A stretch of 64,000 nt of DNA from Actinomycetospora chibensis (GCF_028737215.1 NZ_JAQZAM010000003.1:248001-312000); one strand, 5' to 3'. Positions 8,101 to 16,495 are shown, counted from the first letter of the stretch. Notes: generated from the sequence alone by a model not told the origin. Numbers and translations: made by a program.

Positions 8101-9117
8101 TCAGCCGTCCAGCTCCGCCAGCGCGGTCTCGGCCTGCACGATGATCGCCTCGGGGCCCGTGACCTCGTCCGGGTCGGCGTCGGCACCCATGTCGCCCGCG
8201 CGGTAGCGGGTCCAGACGCCGGCGTGGATGCACGCGGCCCGCCAGCGTGCGAAGGCCAGGTAGTAGGCGATGTCGACGTCCGCGGTGCCCGTCGCCGCGG
8301 TGTAGCGCTCGATGAGCTCGCCGCGGGTGGGGTATCCGCCGGCCGGGGTCGGGCTCGGGAGGGCCTCGGGCACCGTGTCGCCCGGCTCGCTCCACGACAC
8401 GAGCAGGTGCCCGAGGTCGCAGAGCGGGTCGCCGATCGTCGCCAGCTCCCAGTCGAAGACGGCGACCGCCTGCCCGTCGGGGGAGTAGGCGATGTTGCCG
8501 GGCCGGTAGTCGCCGTGGACGATCCCGACCGCGCCCTCGGGGACGCGCGCGGCGAGGGCGTCGTGGGCCGCGTCGAGGGCGGAGAGGTCCTCCATCGCCG
8601 ACGAGTGGGCCTGCCGGTGCCAGCGCTTGAGCTGGCGCGCGACGAAGTTGCCGGGCCGGGCGAGGTCGTCGAGCCCCACCTCGCCGGGCTCCACCGCGTG
8701 CAGGGCGGCGAGGACGTCGATCGTCGAGGTGCCGACGACCGCGCGCGCCTCCTGCGGCACCTTCTCGCCGGACTCGGTGTCGTTGAGGACCTTCCCGGGC
8801 GCGAAGTCCATGACGTAGAGGTCGGCGCCCCAGACGTCGTGGTCGTCGCAGAACGCGCGCGGCGTCGGGACGGGGACGTCGGTCGGGTTGAGCGCGGAGA
8901 GGAACCGCCACTCCCGGCTCATGTCGTGGGCCGTCTCGAGCACCCCGCCCAGTGGCGGGCGCCGCAGCGCCCACGCGTGCCCGGCCTCGTCGGTGACGCG
9001 GTAGGTCAGGTTGGAGCGCCCGCCGGTGATCCGGGTGAACTCGAGCGCGCCCTCGATCTCGTCGATGTGGTCGCGGAACCAGCGCACGACGACGTCGGGG
9101 ACCTCCTCGGCGCTCAT
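8101..9117 (-). CDS. Phosphotransferase-family (APH-like) protein, ACAD10-type
   Basis: The 338-residue protein has the aminoglycoside phosphotransferase fold. ITGGRSNLTYRVTDE is the nucleotide loop, ALRRPP carries the beta-3 basic residue, HGDYRPGNIAY is the catalytic loop (H-x-D-x4-N) and VFDWELATIGDP is the metal-binding DxE/D loop. This branch is common in actinomycetes beside acyl-CoA metabolism genes and is thought to phosphorylate hydroxyacyl groups rather than antibiotics. The ATG overlaps the stop of the upstream oxidoreductase by four bases (ATGA). The pair faces away from the TetR gene at 10233. Confidence 0.88.
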   Translation of the reverse strand: MSAEEVPDVVVRWFRDHIDEIEGALEFTRITGGRSNLTYRVTDEAGHAWALRRPPLGGVLETAHDMSREWRFLSALNPTDVPVPTPRAFCDDHDVWGADLYVMDFAPGKVLNDTESGEKVPQEARAVVGTSTIDVLAALHAVEPGEVGLDDLARPGNFVARQLKRWHRQAHSSAMEDLSALDAAHDALAARVPEGAVGIVHGDYRPGNIAYSPDGQAVAVFDWELATIGDPLCDLGHLLVSWSEPGDTVPEALPSPTPAGGYPTRGELIERYTAATGTADVDIAYYLAFARWRAACIHAGVWTRYRAGDMGADADPDEVTGPEAIIVQAETALAELDG

Positions 9118-10112
9118 GACGCACCGCCCGGGCGCAGCACGATCTTGCCGACCTGGGTGTTGGACTCGAGGTGCCGGTGCGCGTCGACCACCTGGTCGAG
9201 GCCGTCGAACACGCGGTCCACCTGCGGGGAGAAGGAGCCGTCACGCAGGCCGGCGCCGACGAAGGCGCCGGCGCGGCGGAGCCGCTCGGGATCGTGGGTC
9301 ATCGCGAACAACGTATAGGTCCGCATCCACAGATCGGGCAGCGTCTCGGCCGGGAACGGTGTCGGCTGCCCCGAGAGCAGGCCGTGGATCGTGAGGATGC
9401 CGCCCGCCGCGGTCGCCCGGGCCAGATCGGCGACGGCGGGACCGGCGACGGCGTCGAAGACGTGCTCGCAGCCCCGTCCGTCGGTGATCTCCAGGACGCG
9501 GTCGACGAGGTCCTCCTCGCCGGTGGCGACGACGTGCGCGGCGCCGGCGTCGCGCAGCTGCGGCGCCTTCGAGCTCGATCGGCTGGTGGCGATCGGGACC
9601 GCGCCGACGCGGTTCGCGACCGCGATCGCCGCGAGCCCCACGCTCGACGTGGCGGCGGTGATCAGGACGTGGTCGCCGGCCCGGAGCCCGCCCGTCTCGA
9701 CCAGCCCGCCGTACCCGACGAGGAACGGCATCCACACCGCGGCGCCGTCGACCCAGCTCGTCGCGTCCGGCAGCGGCACGAGCGCGCGGGCGGGGACGAC
9801 GGCGCGGTCGGCGTAGACGCCGTAGTCGTTCATCGAGAACGCCGGGACGACGCTGACCCGGTCGCCGACCGACCAGCGCGTGACGCCCTCGCCCAGCGCC
9901 GCGACCGTGCCCGAGCACTCGTAGCCGAGGCGGGCCGGCAGCTGCGTGGCTTCGATGTACTCGCCGCGCCGGAACATCGACTCGGCCCGGTTGAGGCCGA
10001 TCGCGGCGACGTCGACGGCCACCTCGCCCGGCCCCGGGGTCGGGTCGGGTTCCTCCTCGATCCGCAGCACGTCGGGGTCGCCGAGCTCGGAGAACCGCAC
10101 CGTCCTCGTCAT
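9114..10112 (-). CDS. Zinc-independent MDR alcohol dehydrogenase / quinone oxidoreductase-like
   Basis: The 332-residue protein starts at ATG 10112 (MTRTVRFSELGDPD). It shows the medium-chain dehydrogenase layout: a GroES-like domain up to about residue 120, then the cofactor segment HVLITAATSSVGLAAIAVANR and a substrate-side end KIVLRPGG. Structural and catalytic zinc cysteines are absent, which fits the quinone oxidoreductase branch. The substrate is unknown. It probably forms an operon with the APH-like gene. The large dyad at 10180-10220 lies about 70 bases upstream of its start, so the TetR protein may control it. Confidence 0.85.
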   Translation of the reverse strand: MTRTVRFSELGDPDVLRIEEEPDPTPGPGEVAVDVAAIGLNRAESMFRRGEYIEATQLPARLGYECSGTVAALGEGVTRWSVGDRVSVVPAFSMNDYGVYADRAVVPARALVPLPDATSWVDGAAVWMPFLVGYGGLVETGGLRAGDHVLITAATSSVGLAAIAVANRVGAVPIATSRSSSKAPQLRDAGAAHVVATGEEDLVDRVLEITDGRGCEHVFDAVAGPAVADLARATAAGGILTIHGLLSGQPTPFPAETLPDLWMRTYTLFAMTHDPERLRRAGAFVGAGLRDGSFSPQVDRVFDGLDQVVDAHRHLESNTQVGKIVLRPGGAS

Positions 10113-10179
10113 GACCGCAGAGCTTGCCGCCTCGACGATCACGACGCACGGTCTGTCGCCGCGCTCGCCGGAGGTCTAA

Positions 10180-10220
10180 CGTGACCCGTGACCGGAAATG
10201 AATTCCAGTCACGAGTCACG
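10180..10220. promoter_or_regulatory. Probable TetR operator, 41-nt palindrome
   Basis: The left arm CGTGACCCGTGACCGGAA matches the reverse complement of the right arm TTCCAGTCACGAGTCACG at 16 of 18 positions, around ATGAA. Each arm holds a direct repeat of CGTGAC. It ends just before the AGGAGGT ribosome site of the TetR gene and lies between two divergent genes. Confidence 0.75.
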
Positions 10221-10232
10221 AGGAGGTCCCGG

Positions 10233-10913
10233 GTGAGCCGGGTGGCACGGATGCTGGACGCGGCGGGGGAGCTGCTGCTCGCCCACGGCTACCGCCGGGT
10301 GACGATCGAGGACGTCGCCCGCCGGGCCGGCGTCGGCAAGGGCACCGTGTACCTGCACTTCGCGAGCAAGCTCGACCTCTTCGCGGGGGTCCTCGTCCGC
10401 GACTCGATCGGCACGACGCGCGACCTGCTGGCCGCGCTGCACGCCGACCCGCGCGAGGCCGCTCTCGACACGACCCTGCGCTCGACGTTCCTCGCCGTGC
10501 ATCGCCGGCCCCTGAGCCGGGCGCTGCACACGGGTGATGTCGAGATCCTCGGCGCGGTCGTGACGGACACCAAGGCGGGCCTGGAGGTCGTCACCGACAA
10601 GACGGAGTTCGCCGCCGAGCACTTCGCGATGCTCCACCGCCACGGCCTGCTCGCCGACGACCCCGCGACGACGCCGGACCTGACCTACCGGCTGCGCGCC
10701 GCGGTGATCGGCTTCTTCCTCGACGACCTCGTGCCCACCGACGGCATGGGTCTCGCGGCCCGGGCCGACGCCCTGGCCACCCTCGTCCGTGCGGGTTTCG
10801 CCCCGCCGGGCGAGCCCGACGCGGCCGCGCTCGCCGCGGCTGCGCCCGAGCTCGCCGCGCTCTACGAGCGCACCATCCACCACCTCACCGCGGCCCTCCC
10901 GGAGGAGCCATGA
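10233..10913 (+). CDS. TetR/AcrR-family transcriptional regulator
   Basis: The 226-residue protein starts at GTG 10233, behind AGGAGGT; the earlier GTG in the same frame (10188) sits inside the operator and is unlikely. The N-terminal HTH is clear: ARMLDAAGELLLAHGYRRVT, then IEDVARRAGVGKGTVYLHFASK, the classic TetR recognition helix. The C-terminal ligand domain resembles other TetR proteins in length only. It overlaps the P450 start by four bases, so it is coupled to it, and it is divergent from the oxidoreductase operon. Autorepression at the 41-nt palindrome is the simplest model. Confidence 0.92.
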   Translation: MSRVARMLDAAGELLLAHGYRRVTIEDVARRAGVGKGTVYLHFASKLDLFAGVLVRDSIGTTRDLLAALHADPREAALDTTLRSTFLAVHRRPLSRALHTGDVEILGAVVTDTKAGLEVVTDKTEFAAEHFAMLHRHGLLADDPATTPDLTYRLRAAVIGFFLDDLVPTDGMGLAARADALATLVRAGFAPPGEPDAAALAAAAPELAALYERTIHHLTAALPEEP

Positions 10914-12103
10914 GCACGAACGCCGTTGTCGACCTGCCACCCGACCTGCCTCCCGACACCGCCGACCTGCCCGTCCTGCTGGACTGGCTCGCGGCACGCC
11001 GCGCCGACGCCCCCGTCTGGCGTGACCGCTACGGCCTGCACCACGTCTTCCGGCACGCGGACGTCGAGGTCGTCCTGCGCGACGTCGCCACCTTCAGCTC
11101 CGACTTCTCGGCGGTCATGCCGGGCTCCGAGGCGATGAGCAAGGGGATGCTGACGCGGCTCGACCCGCCGGAGCACAAGGCCCTGCGGCACCTGGTCAGC
11201 GCCGCGTTCACGCCCCGTCGCGTCGCGGCCCTGGAGCCGCGGATCCGGGAGCTGACGCGGTCGATGCTCGACGGGGCGGGCGCGTCGTTCGACCTGGTCG
11301 ACACGCTCGCCTTCCCGCTGCCGGTCACGGTGATCGCCGAGATGCTCGGGCTGCCCGCCTCGGACCGTCCACGCTTCCGCGGGTGGGCCGAGGGCCTGTT
11401 CTCGATGCAGGTCGACGACCCGAAGGAGGCGGTCGCCGACCCGGCGGTCCGCGACGCGATGGGCGAGATCACCTCCTACCTCGGCGACTGGTGCCGGGCA
11501 CGACGCGCCGACCCCACCGACGACCTGATCTCCGCGCTGGTCACCGCCGAGGTCGACGGGCGGCGTCTGGACGACGAGGAGGCCGCCAACTTCTCGATGC
11601 TCCTGCTGCTCGCCGGGCACATCACCACGACGCTGCTGCTGGGCAACGCGGTCCGGGTGATCGACGAGAACCCGGGCACCTGGGCAGGCCTGCGCGCCGA
11701 GCCCTCGGCGATCCCGTCGGTGATCGAGGAGGTGCTGCGGCTGCGCCCGCCCTTCCCGATGACCGCCCGCGCGACGACCCGCGACGTCGAGATCGCGGGG
11801 ACGACGGTGCCGGCGCGCTCGATCGTCATGCCGTGGCTGCTCTCGGCGAACCACGACCCCGACGCCCACCCCGACCCGGAGCGCTTCGACCCGACGCGCG
11901 CCGGCATCGGCGGCGGCTCGCAGCTCGCGTTCGGGCACGGCATCCACTTCTGCCTCGGCGCCCCGCTGGCCCGTCTCGAGGCGCGCGTCGCGCTCGAGGA
12001 GATGACCTCCCGGTGGGCTGGGGTGTCCGTGGGCGAGGGGGAGCAACGCCCGTACACGGGTCGTGTGCTCGGGACGCGGCGACTGCCGGTGGTCGCGACC
12101 TGA
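10910..12103 (+). CDS. Cytochrome P450 with Ile at the usual acidic I-helix position
   Basis: The 397-residue soluble bacterial P450 has the heme loop FGHGIHFCLGAPLARLE with ligand C348, the ExxR motif E274/R277 and the K-helix proline region. The I-helix reads LLLLAGHITTT: where most P450s have Asp or Glu before Thr (AG-x-D/E-T), this one has I238. This is visible directly and should alter proton delivery, although such variants exist. It follows the TetR gene with a 4-nt overlap. Redox partners are not nearby. The substrate is unknown. Confidence 0.93.
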   Translation: MSTNAVVDLPPDLPPDTADLPVLLDWLAARRADAPVWRDRYGLHHVFRHADVEVVLRDVATFSSDFSAVMPGSEAMSKGMLTRLDPPEHKALRHLVSAAFTPRRVAALEPRIRELTRSMLDGAGASFDLVDTLAFPLPVTVIAEMLGLPASDRPRFRGWAEGLFSMQVDDPKEAVADPAVRDAMGEITSYLGDWCRARRADPTDDLISALVTAEVDGRRLDDEEAANFSMLLLLAGHITTTLLLGNAVRVIDENPGTWAGLRAEPSAIPSVIEEVLRLRPPFPMTARATTRDVEIAGTTVPARSIVMPWLLSANHDPDAHPDPERFDPTRAGIGGGSQLAFGHGIHFCLGAPLARLEARVALEEMTSRWAGVSVGEGEQRPYTGRVLGTRRLPVVAT

Positions 12104-12140
12104 TCGGGTGACCGCCGGCCCCGGTGACCGAACGTCGATT

Positions 12141-12156
12141 ACTGATCACGATCAGT
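12141..12156. promoter_or_regulatory. Perfect dyad upstream of the nuclease-fold gene
   Basis: ACTGATC-AC-GATCAGT is a perfect inverted repeat with seven-base arms. It ends 12 bases before the preferred GTG start of the downstream gene, in the position of an operator. No adjacent regulator is obvious apart from the TetR gene 1.2 kb upstream. Confidence 0.4.
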
Positions 12157-12168
12157 CACTATGACGGC

Positions 12169-12798
12169 GTGTCCCGTGCCGCGCTCGCGCGCTTCGTCCT
12201 CGGGGTCGCCGTCGCTGTGTGCGCCTCGGCCGCCGTGTTCACCCTGGTGACCCTGCGCGGGCCGGTGATGGCCACCGTGCCGGCACCCGATCCGGCCGCC
12301 GTGCTGACCGGCGCGGCGGACGCGCCGGTGGGCGAGCGGGTGGTCGTGCAGACCGTGGTCGACGCGGTCACCTTCGACGCGCGCCTGCCCGACGGCGGGC
12401 CCGTCGTGCGGGTGCGCGCCCTGGGCGTGCAGCCGCCCGGCGCCTGCTACGGCGCGCAGGCCCGGGCGTTCGCGGCGCAGGTGCTCGACGGCCGCGCAGT
12501 GATCCTGGGCGCCGGGGCGGGCCCCGCGACGGACCGCTTCGACCGCCGGCTCGCGGCCGTGTCCCTCGTCGGTGGCTCCGACTACGCGGTGCTCGCGTCC
12601 GAGGCCGGCATCGCGCGCGCCTACGCCGCCGACGCCCGGCCGGAGGCCATGACCGCCGTCCGCGCGGCCCAGGACCGCGCGAGGCTGGCCGAGCGCGGCG
12701 TCTGGGGCGAGCCGTGCCGTGGTGCCGAGACGCCCTCGCCCGCGGGGTCGTCGGCCACCGCGACGAGCACGACCACGAGCAGCGCGCCCGGTTCCTGA
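12169..12798 (+). CDS. Membrane-anchored staphylococcal-nuclease-like (TNase fold) protein, probably inactive
   Basis: The protein has 209 residues from GTG 12169; a GTG at 12124 would add 15 residues. A hydrophobic helix (FVLGVAVAVCASAAVFTLVTL) comes first, then an SNase-like region: DAVTFDARLPDGGPVVRVRA, LGVQPPGACYGAQARAFAAQ, DRFDRRLAAVSLVGGSDYAV and LASEAGIARAYA. The domain order matches thermonuclease. However the DGDT metal motif is DAVT, and the PE catalytic glutamate position reads PGAC, so nuclease activity is doubtful. The C-terminus is a Ser/Thr-rich tail. It probably sits outside the membrane. Confidence 0.65.
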   Translation: MSRAALARFVLGVAVAVCASAAVFTLVTLRGPVMATVPAPDPAAVLTGAADAPVGERVVVQTVVDAVTFDARLPDGGPVVRVRALGVQPPGACYGAQARAFAAQVLDGRAVILGAGAGPATDRFDRRLAAVSLVGGSDYAVLASEAGIARAYAADARPEAMTAVRAAQDRARLAERGVWGEPCRGAETPSPAGSSATATSTTTSSAPGS

Positions 12799-12853
12799 CA
12801 CCCCCGGTGCCAGCCCTGCGTCCACGCTGGCACTCAACGTCAGGATCGCCACA
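12794..12853 (+). repeat. Structured intergenic repeat, copy B
   Basis: The arms end in GGTGCCAG and CTGGCACT around the loop CCCTGCGTCCACG, which is identical to copy A at 4051. The outer parts CCTGAC and GTCAGG also pair. The tail is GATCGCCACAT. Relative to copy A, the A-T pair next to the loop end is replaced by a C-G pair on both arms, a compensatory change. It overlaps the stop codon of the nuclease-fold gene. Confidence 0.7.
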
Positions 12854-12932
12854 TGGTCGCGAGCGCGACACGCCGTGGGTACTCAGCGCCCGGTGCCGTC
12901 GCCCCTGCCGCATCGGACCCGTGCACCCACGC

Positions 12933-14336
12933 TCACAGGACCTTGCCCGGGTTGAGGATGCCGTGCGGGTCGAGGGCGGCCTTGACCGCGCCCTGCATCG
13001 CCAGCACCTCGGGGCTCTGCTCGCGCTGGAGCCCCTCGCGCTTGAGCAGCCCGACGCCGTGCTCGCCGGTGACCGTGCCCCCGAGCGACAACGCGTCCGC
13101 GAGGATCTCCTCGAACGCGGCCTGGGCGCGCCGCCGCGCCGGCTCGTCGCCGACCGGGGTGATCAGCAGCGGGTGCAGGTTCCCGTCGCCGGCGTGGGCG
13201 ATGTTGGCGATCGTGGTCTCGTAGCGCCGCCCGATGTCCTGGATGCGACCGAGCATCTCGGGCACCGCGGCCCGGGGCACGCAGACGTCCTCGGTGAGCA
13301 CCGGGCCGAGGCGCTCGAGGGCCGGGTACGCCAGCCGGCGGGCGGCGAAGAGCGCGTCGGCCTCCTCGGGGTCGGCGGCCTGCGCGGCGAACGTCGCGCC
13401 CGCCGCCTCGAAGTGCGCCAGCATCTCGGCCGCCTCGGCGTCGCCCGCCGCCCCGGGGGCGTCGGAACGCCCGAGCAGCACGACGTCGGCCTCGGCGGCC
13501 AGACCCATGTTCTTCCAGGCGTCGACGGCCTCGAGGCAGGTGCGGTCGACCAGCTCGAGCGCCGACGGCGTGAGCCCGGCCGCGGTGATCGCGGCGACGG
13601 CGCGGCCGGCGTCGACGACGGAGTCGAAGTAGCCCGCGACCGTGTGCTCGGGGGCGCGGGCCGGGCGCAGCTTGACGGTGACCTCGGTGATCACCCCGAG
13701 CGTGCCCTCGGACCCGACCATCAGCCCGGCGAGGTCGAGCCCCGCGACGCCCTTGGCGGTACGCCGGCCCAGGCGCACCAGCTCGCCGAGCCCGTTGACG
13801 ATCTGCATGCCGAGCACGTAGTCGCGGGTGACGCCGTACTTGACGCAGCACACCCCGCCGGCGTTCGTGGCGACGTTGCCGCCGATCGTCGACCAGGGCG
13901 AGCTCGCGGGGTCCGGCGGGTACCAGAGCCCGCTCTCGGCGCAGGCGGCGCGGAGGTCGTCGTTGACGACACCGGGCTGCACGACCGCGAGGCGCTCGGA
14001 GCCGTCGATCTCCACGATGTCGGTCATGTGCTCGGTGGAGAGCACCACGGCGCCCTCGCTCGCGTTCGCCCCGCCCGACAGGCCGGTGCCGGCGCCGCGC
14101 GGCACCAGCGGTGCGCGGTGCTCCAGACAGGCGCGCACGACGGCCTGGGCCTCCTCGGCGGTGCGCGGGCGCGCGACCGCCGCGGGCACCGCGTGCGGCG
14201 CCCACTCCGCGTCGTCGTGGGCGTAGCTCGCCAGCACGTCGGGGTCGTCGAGCACGCGACCGGCGGGCAGCGCCGCCAGGAGCGCCCCCACGACGGGAGC
14301 CGGTGTCGCGGCCGGAGGTACGGCGGTGGTGCTCAT
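12933..14336 (-). CDS. FAD-linked oxidase, glycolate-oxidase GlcD / lactate dehydrogenase type
   Basis: The 467-residue protein starts at ATG 14336 behind AAGGGG. The FAD-binding region is PLVPRGAGTGLSGGANASEG, followed by STIGGNVATNAGG and LDLAGLMVGSEGTLGVITEV. The C-terminal part has IANIAHAGDGNLHPL and GTVTGEHGVGLLKREGL, which carry the metal and active-site His residues, and ends LNPGKVL. The family oxidises 2-hydroxyacids such as glycolate or D-lactate. No GlcE/GlcF partners are adjacent, so it may act alone like bacterial D-lactate dehydrogenases. Confidence 0.92.
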   Translation of the reverse strand: MSTTAVPPAATPAPVVGALLAALPAGRVLDDPDVLASYAHDDAEWAPHAVPAAVARPRTAEEAQAVVRACLEHRAPLVPRGAGTGLSGGANASEGAVVLSTEHMTDIVEIDGSERLAVVQPGVVNDDLRAACAESGLWYPPDPASSPWSTIGGNVATNAGGVCCVKYGVTRDYVLGMQIVNGLGELVRLGRRTAKGVAGLDLAGLMVGSEGTLGVITEVTVKLRPARAPEHTVAGYFDSVVDAGRAVAAITAAGLTPSALELVDRTCLEAVDAWKNMGLAAEADVVLLGRSDAPGAAGDAEAAEMLAHFEAAGATFAAQAADPEEADALFAARRLAYPALERLGPVLTEDVCVPRAAVPEMLGRIQDIGRRYETTIANIAHAGDGNLHPLLITPVGDEPARRRAQAAFEEILADALSLGGTVTGEHGVGLLKREGLQREQSPEVLAMQGAVKAALDPHGILNPGKVL

Positions 14337-14463
14337 GGCGCGCCCCTTCGTCGGGTCGGTCGGCCCACGGTAACCGCCGTCGGGCGTCCGTCGGAGAGGT
14401 CGACGGGACGCGACCGGACACACCGAGTGAGAGCGCGGACACACAGCGTGCCAGGATCGTCCC

Positions 14464-15051
14464 GTGTCGCGCCCGATCGCCCGTCTCGCCCGTCTCGCCC
14501 TGCTCGTCGGCGGAGCCTCCCTCGTCGCCGCCTGTTCCGGATCCGCGGACGCGGCGGGCCCGCTCGTCACCGAGGGCGTCCTCGCCACGCCGGCCCAGGG
14601 CGGCCCCGCGATGACCTACGCGCCGGCCACCGCGCCCGAAGGGGCGCAGGTTGCCCTCGAGGTGGTCCCCGGCGACGGGTCGACGACGGCGACCTTCCGC
14701 GTCACGGGAATGCTCCCGGACCGCGGCTACGCCGTGCACGCGCACGTCCGCCCGTGCGGGCCGACCGGCAACGACGCAGGCCCGCACTTCCAGAACCGCG
14801 TCGACCCGGCCGCGACCCCGCAGGCCCCGTCGTCCGACCCCGCCTACGCCAACCCGCAGAACGAGGTCTGGTTGGACCTGAGCACCGACGCCGAGGGTGC
14901 CGGGACGGCGACGGCCACCGTGCCGTTCGCGTTCCCCGACCGCGCCCCGGCCTCGGTCGTCGTGCACGAGAAGGAGATGACGGCGACCGCCCCGGGCCAG
15001 GCCGGCACCGCAGGCGGGCGCCTGGCGTGCCTCACATCGACCTGGCGCTGA
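14464..15051 (+). CDS. SodC-like superoxide dismutase lipoprotein lacking the zinc ligands
   Basis: The 195-residue protein has a signal peptide and lipobox SLVAAC (lipid Cys 24). The Cu site is visible: H92 and H94 in AVHAHVRPCG, H108 in GPHFQ and H168 in SVVVHEKE. C98 and C189 can form the usual disulfide and R186 matches the active-site arginine. The zinc loop between about 110 and 140 has no histidine, so zinc cannot bind in the usual way. Mycobacterium tuberculosis SodC is a known Cu-only, zinc-free active enzyme, so this one may be active on the outer face of the membrane. Confidence 0.82.
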   Translation: MSRPIARLARLALLVGGASLVAACSGSADAAGPLVTEGVLATPAQGGPAMTYAPATAPEGAQVALEVVPGDGSTTATFRVTGMLPDRGYAVHAHVRPCGPTGNDAGPHFQNRVDPAATPQAPSSDPAYANPQNEVWLDLSTDAEGAGTATATVPFAFPDRAPASVVVHEKEMTATAPGQAGTAGGRLACLTSTWR

Positions 15052-15079
15052 CCGCCCCAGCGGCTAGCGTTCCCGCTCG

Positions 15080-15439
15080 ATGAGCGCCGGACCGACCCTG
15101 ACCGTCTGCCGCGACTGCTGTTGCGGCACCTCGCGCAAGCACCCCGGAGTCGATCACCGCGCCCAGCTCGAGCGCTTCCGCGGCGCCCCCGGCCGCGTCC
15201 GGGTCAGCGACTGCCTCGACGCCTGCGCCTACTCCAACGTCGTCGTGGTGTCGCCCTCGGCGGCCGGTCGCGCCGCCGGCGCGCGCCCGGTGTGGCTCTT
15301 CGGCGTGCTCGACGACGAGACCGAGGCGGAGGTCGTCGCGTGGGTGGAGGCCGGCGGGCCCGGGGTGGCCGACCCGCCGGGTCTGCTCGACCTCCGGATC
15401 TTCACGCCGGCCCGGAAGGTCCGCGCGGCCGTCGACTGA
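15080..15439 (+). CDS. (2Fe-2S) thioredoxin-fold ferredoxin-like protein
   Basis: The 119-residue protein carries C10-x4-C15 (within CRDCCCGTS) and C45-x3-C49 (SDCLDACAYSNVVVV), the four-cysteine pattern of thioredoxin-like [2Fe-2S] ferredoxins. Extra cysteines C13 and C14 crowd the first motif. The C-terminal part has VWLFGVLDDETEAEVVAWVE, as in related actinobacterial proteins. A partner enzyme is not evident; the dehydrogenase 29 bases downstream is on the same strand and could be cotranscribed. It is not a BoxA, which is much larger and has FAD. Confidence 0.8.
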   Translation: MSAGPTLTVCRDCCCGTSRKHPGVDHRAQLERFRGAPGRVRVSDCLDACAYSNVVVVSPSAAGRAAGARPVWLFGVLDDETEAEVVAWVEAGGPGVADPPGLLDLRIFTPARKVRAAVD

Positions 15440-15467
15440 GCCCCGACGGCCGTGTAGGACGGGGCCC

Positions 15468-16484
15468 ATGAGCGACCAGCAGCGCGTGGCCGTGCTCCAG
15501 GAGCCCGAGCACATGACCGTCGAGACCCGGCCGGTGCCGACGCCGGGCCCGGGCGAGGTGCAGGTCGCCGTCCGCGCCGTGAGCGTGTGCGGCTCGGACG
15601 TGCACTACTACGACCACGGGCGCATCGGCGGGTTCGTCATGCACGCCCCGCTGGTGCTGGGTCACGAGACGTCGGGCGTCGTGAGCGCCGTCGGCGATGG
15701 CGTCGAGGAGCCGGTCGTCGGGACGCGGGTGGCCGTCGAGCCGCAGCGCAACTGCGGTCGCTGCGAGCAGTGCGTCCGCGGGCGCTACCACCTCTGCCCG
15801 CACATCGCGTTCTTCGCGACGCCCCCGGTCGACGGGTCGTTCGCGCAGTACGTCGTGGTGCCCGCCACCAGGGCACACCCGGTGCCCGACGCGCTCTCCG
15901 ACGACGCCGCCGCGATGATCGAGCCGCTCGCCGTCGCCGTGCACGCGGCGGGCAAGGCCGACATCGGGCCGGGGACGCGGGTGCTCGTCACCGGCGGCGG
16001 ACCGGTGGGCCTGCTGTGCCTGCAGGTGGCGCGGGCCCGCGGCGCGGGGCACGTGACGGTGTCCGACCCGGTGGAGCGCCGGCGGGCGGTCGCGCCCGAC
16101 TTCGGGGCCGACGCCGTGCTCGACCCGTCCGTGCAGGCCGCGGAGGACGTGCCGCCGGTCGACGTCGTGCTCGAGTGCAGCGGGGTGCAGCCGGCCGTGG
16201 ACCTCGCGGTCGCCGCGACCGCCCCGGCCGCGACCGTCGTGCTGGTCGGCACGGGCGCGCAGGTCACGCTGCCCCTCGATGTCGTCCAGTCCCGCGAGCT
16301 CGTGCTCAAGGGCGTGTTCCGGTACGCCCACGTCTACCCGGCCGCGATCGCCCTCGCCGCGTCCGGAGCCGTGCGGCTCGACGACATGGTGACCTCGCAC
16401 CACGACCTCGACGGCGCGGTCGACGCGCTGCTCGCGGCCCGCCACGACCCCGAGGCCATCAAGGCGGTCGTGCGGCCGGGCTGA
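15468..16484 (+). CDS. Zinc-dependent sorbitol/xylitol dehydrogenase-like protein
   Basis: The 338-residue MDR enzyme has the catalytic zinc sites: Cys in SVCGSDVHYYDHGR, HE in LGHETSG, and an active-site glutamate in AAMIEPLAVAVHA. The structural zinc loop NCGRCEQCVRGRYHLC has four cysteines. The NAD loop is VTGGGPVGLLCLQ. The YYDHGRIG stretch and the IEPL motif are typical of polyol dehydrogenases (sorbitol, xylitol, L-threonine type). The substrate is not determined. A hairpin follows at 16496. Confidence 0.88.
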   Translation: MSDQQRVAVLQEPEHMTVETRPVPTPGPGEVQVAVRAVSVCGSDVHYYDHGRIGGFVMHAPLVLGHETSGVVSAVGDGVEEPVVGTRVAVEPQRNCGRCEQCVRGRYHLCPHIAFFATPPVDGSFAQYVVVPATRAHPVPDALSDDAAAMIEPLAVAVHAAGKADIGPGTRVLVTGGGPVGLLCLQVARARGAGHVTVSDPVERRRAVAPDFGADAVLDPSVQAAEDVPPVDVVLECSGVQPAVDLAVAATAPAATVVLVGTGAQVTLPLDVVQSRELVLKGVFRYAHVYPAAIALAASGAVRLDDMVTSHHDLDGAVDALLAARHDPEAIKAVVRPG

Positions 16485-16495
16485 GACACACCACC

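Noticed and set aside
12219-15083. A 954-residue plus-strand frame
   Set aside because: It crosses the nuclease-fold gene, a palindrome and the antisense of the FAD oxidase; composition is not protein-like.
15080-15439. The ferredoxin-like gene as the missing BoxA
   Set aside because: It is 119 residues with a thioredoxin-fold 2Fe-2S motif; BoxA is a larger flavoprotein with two 4Fe-4S clusters.
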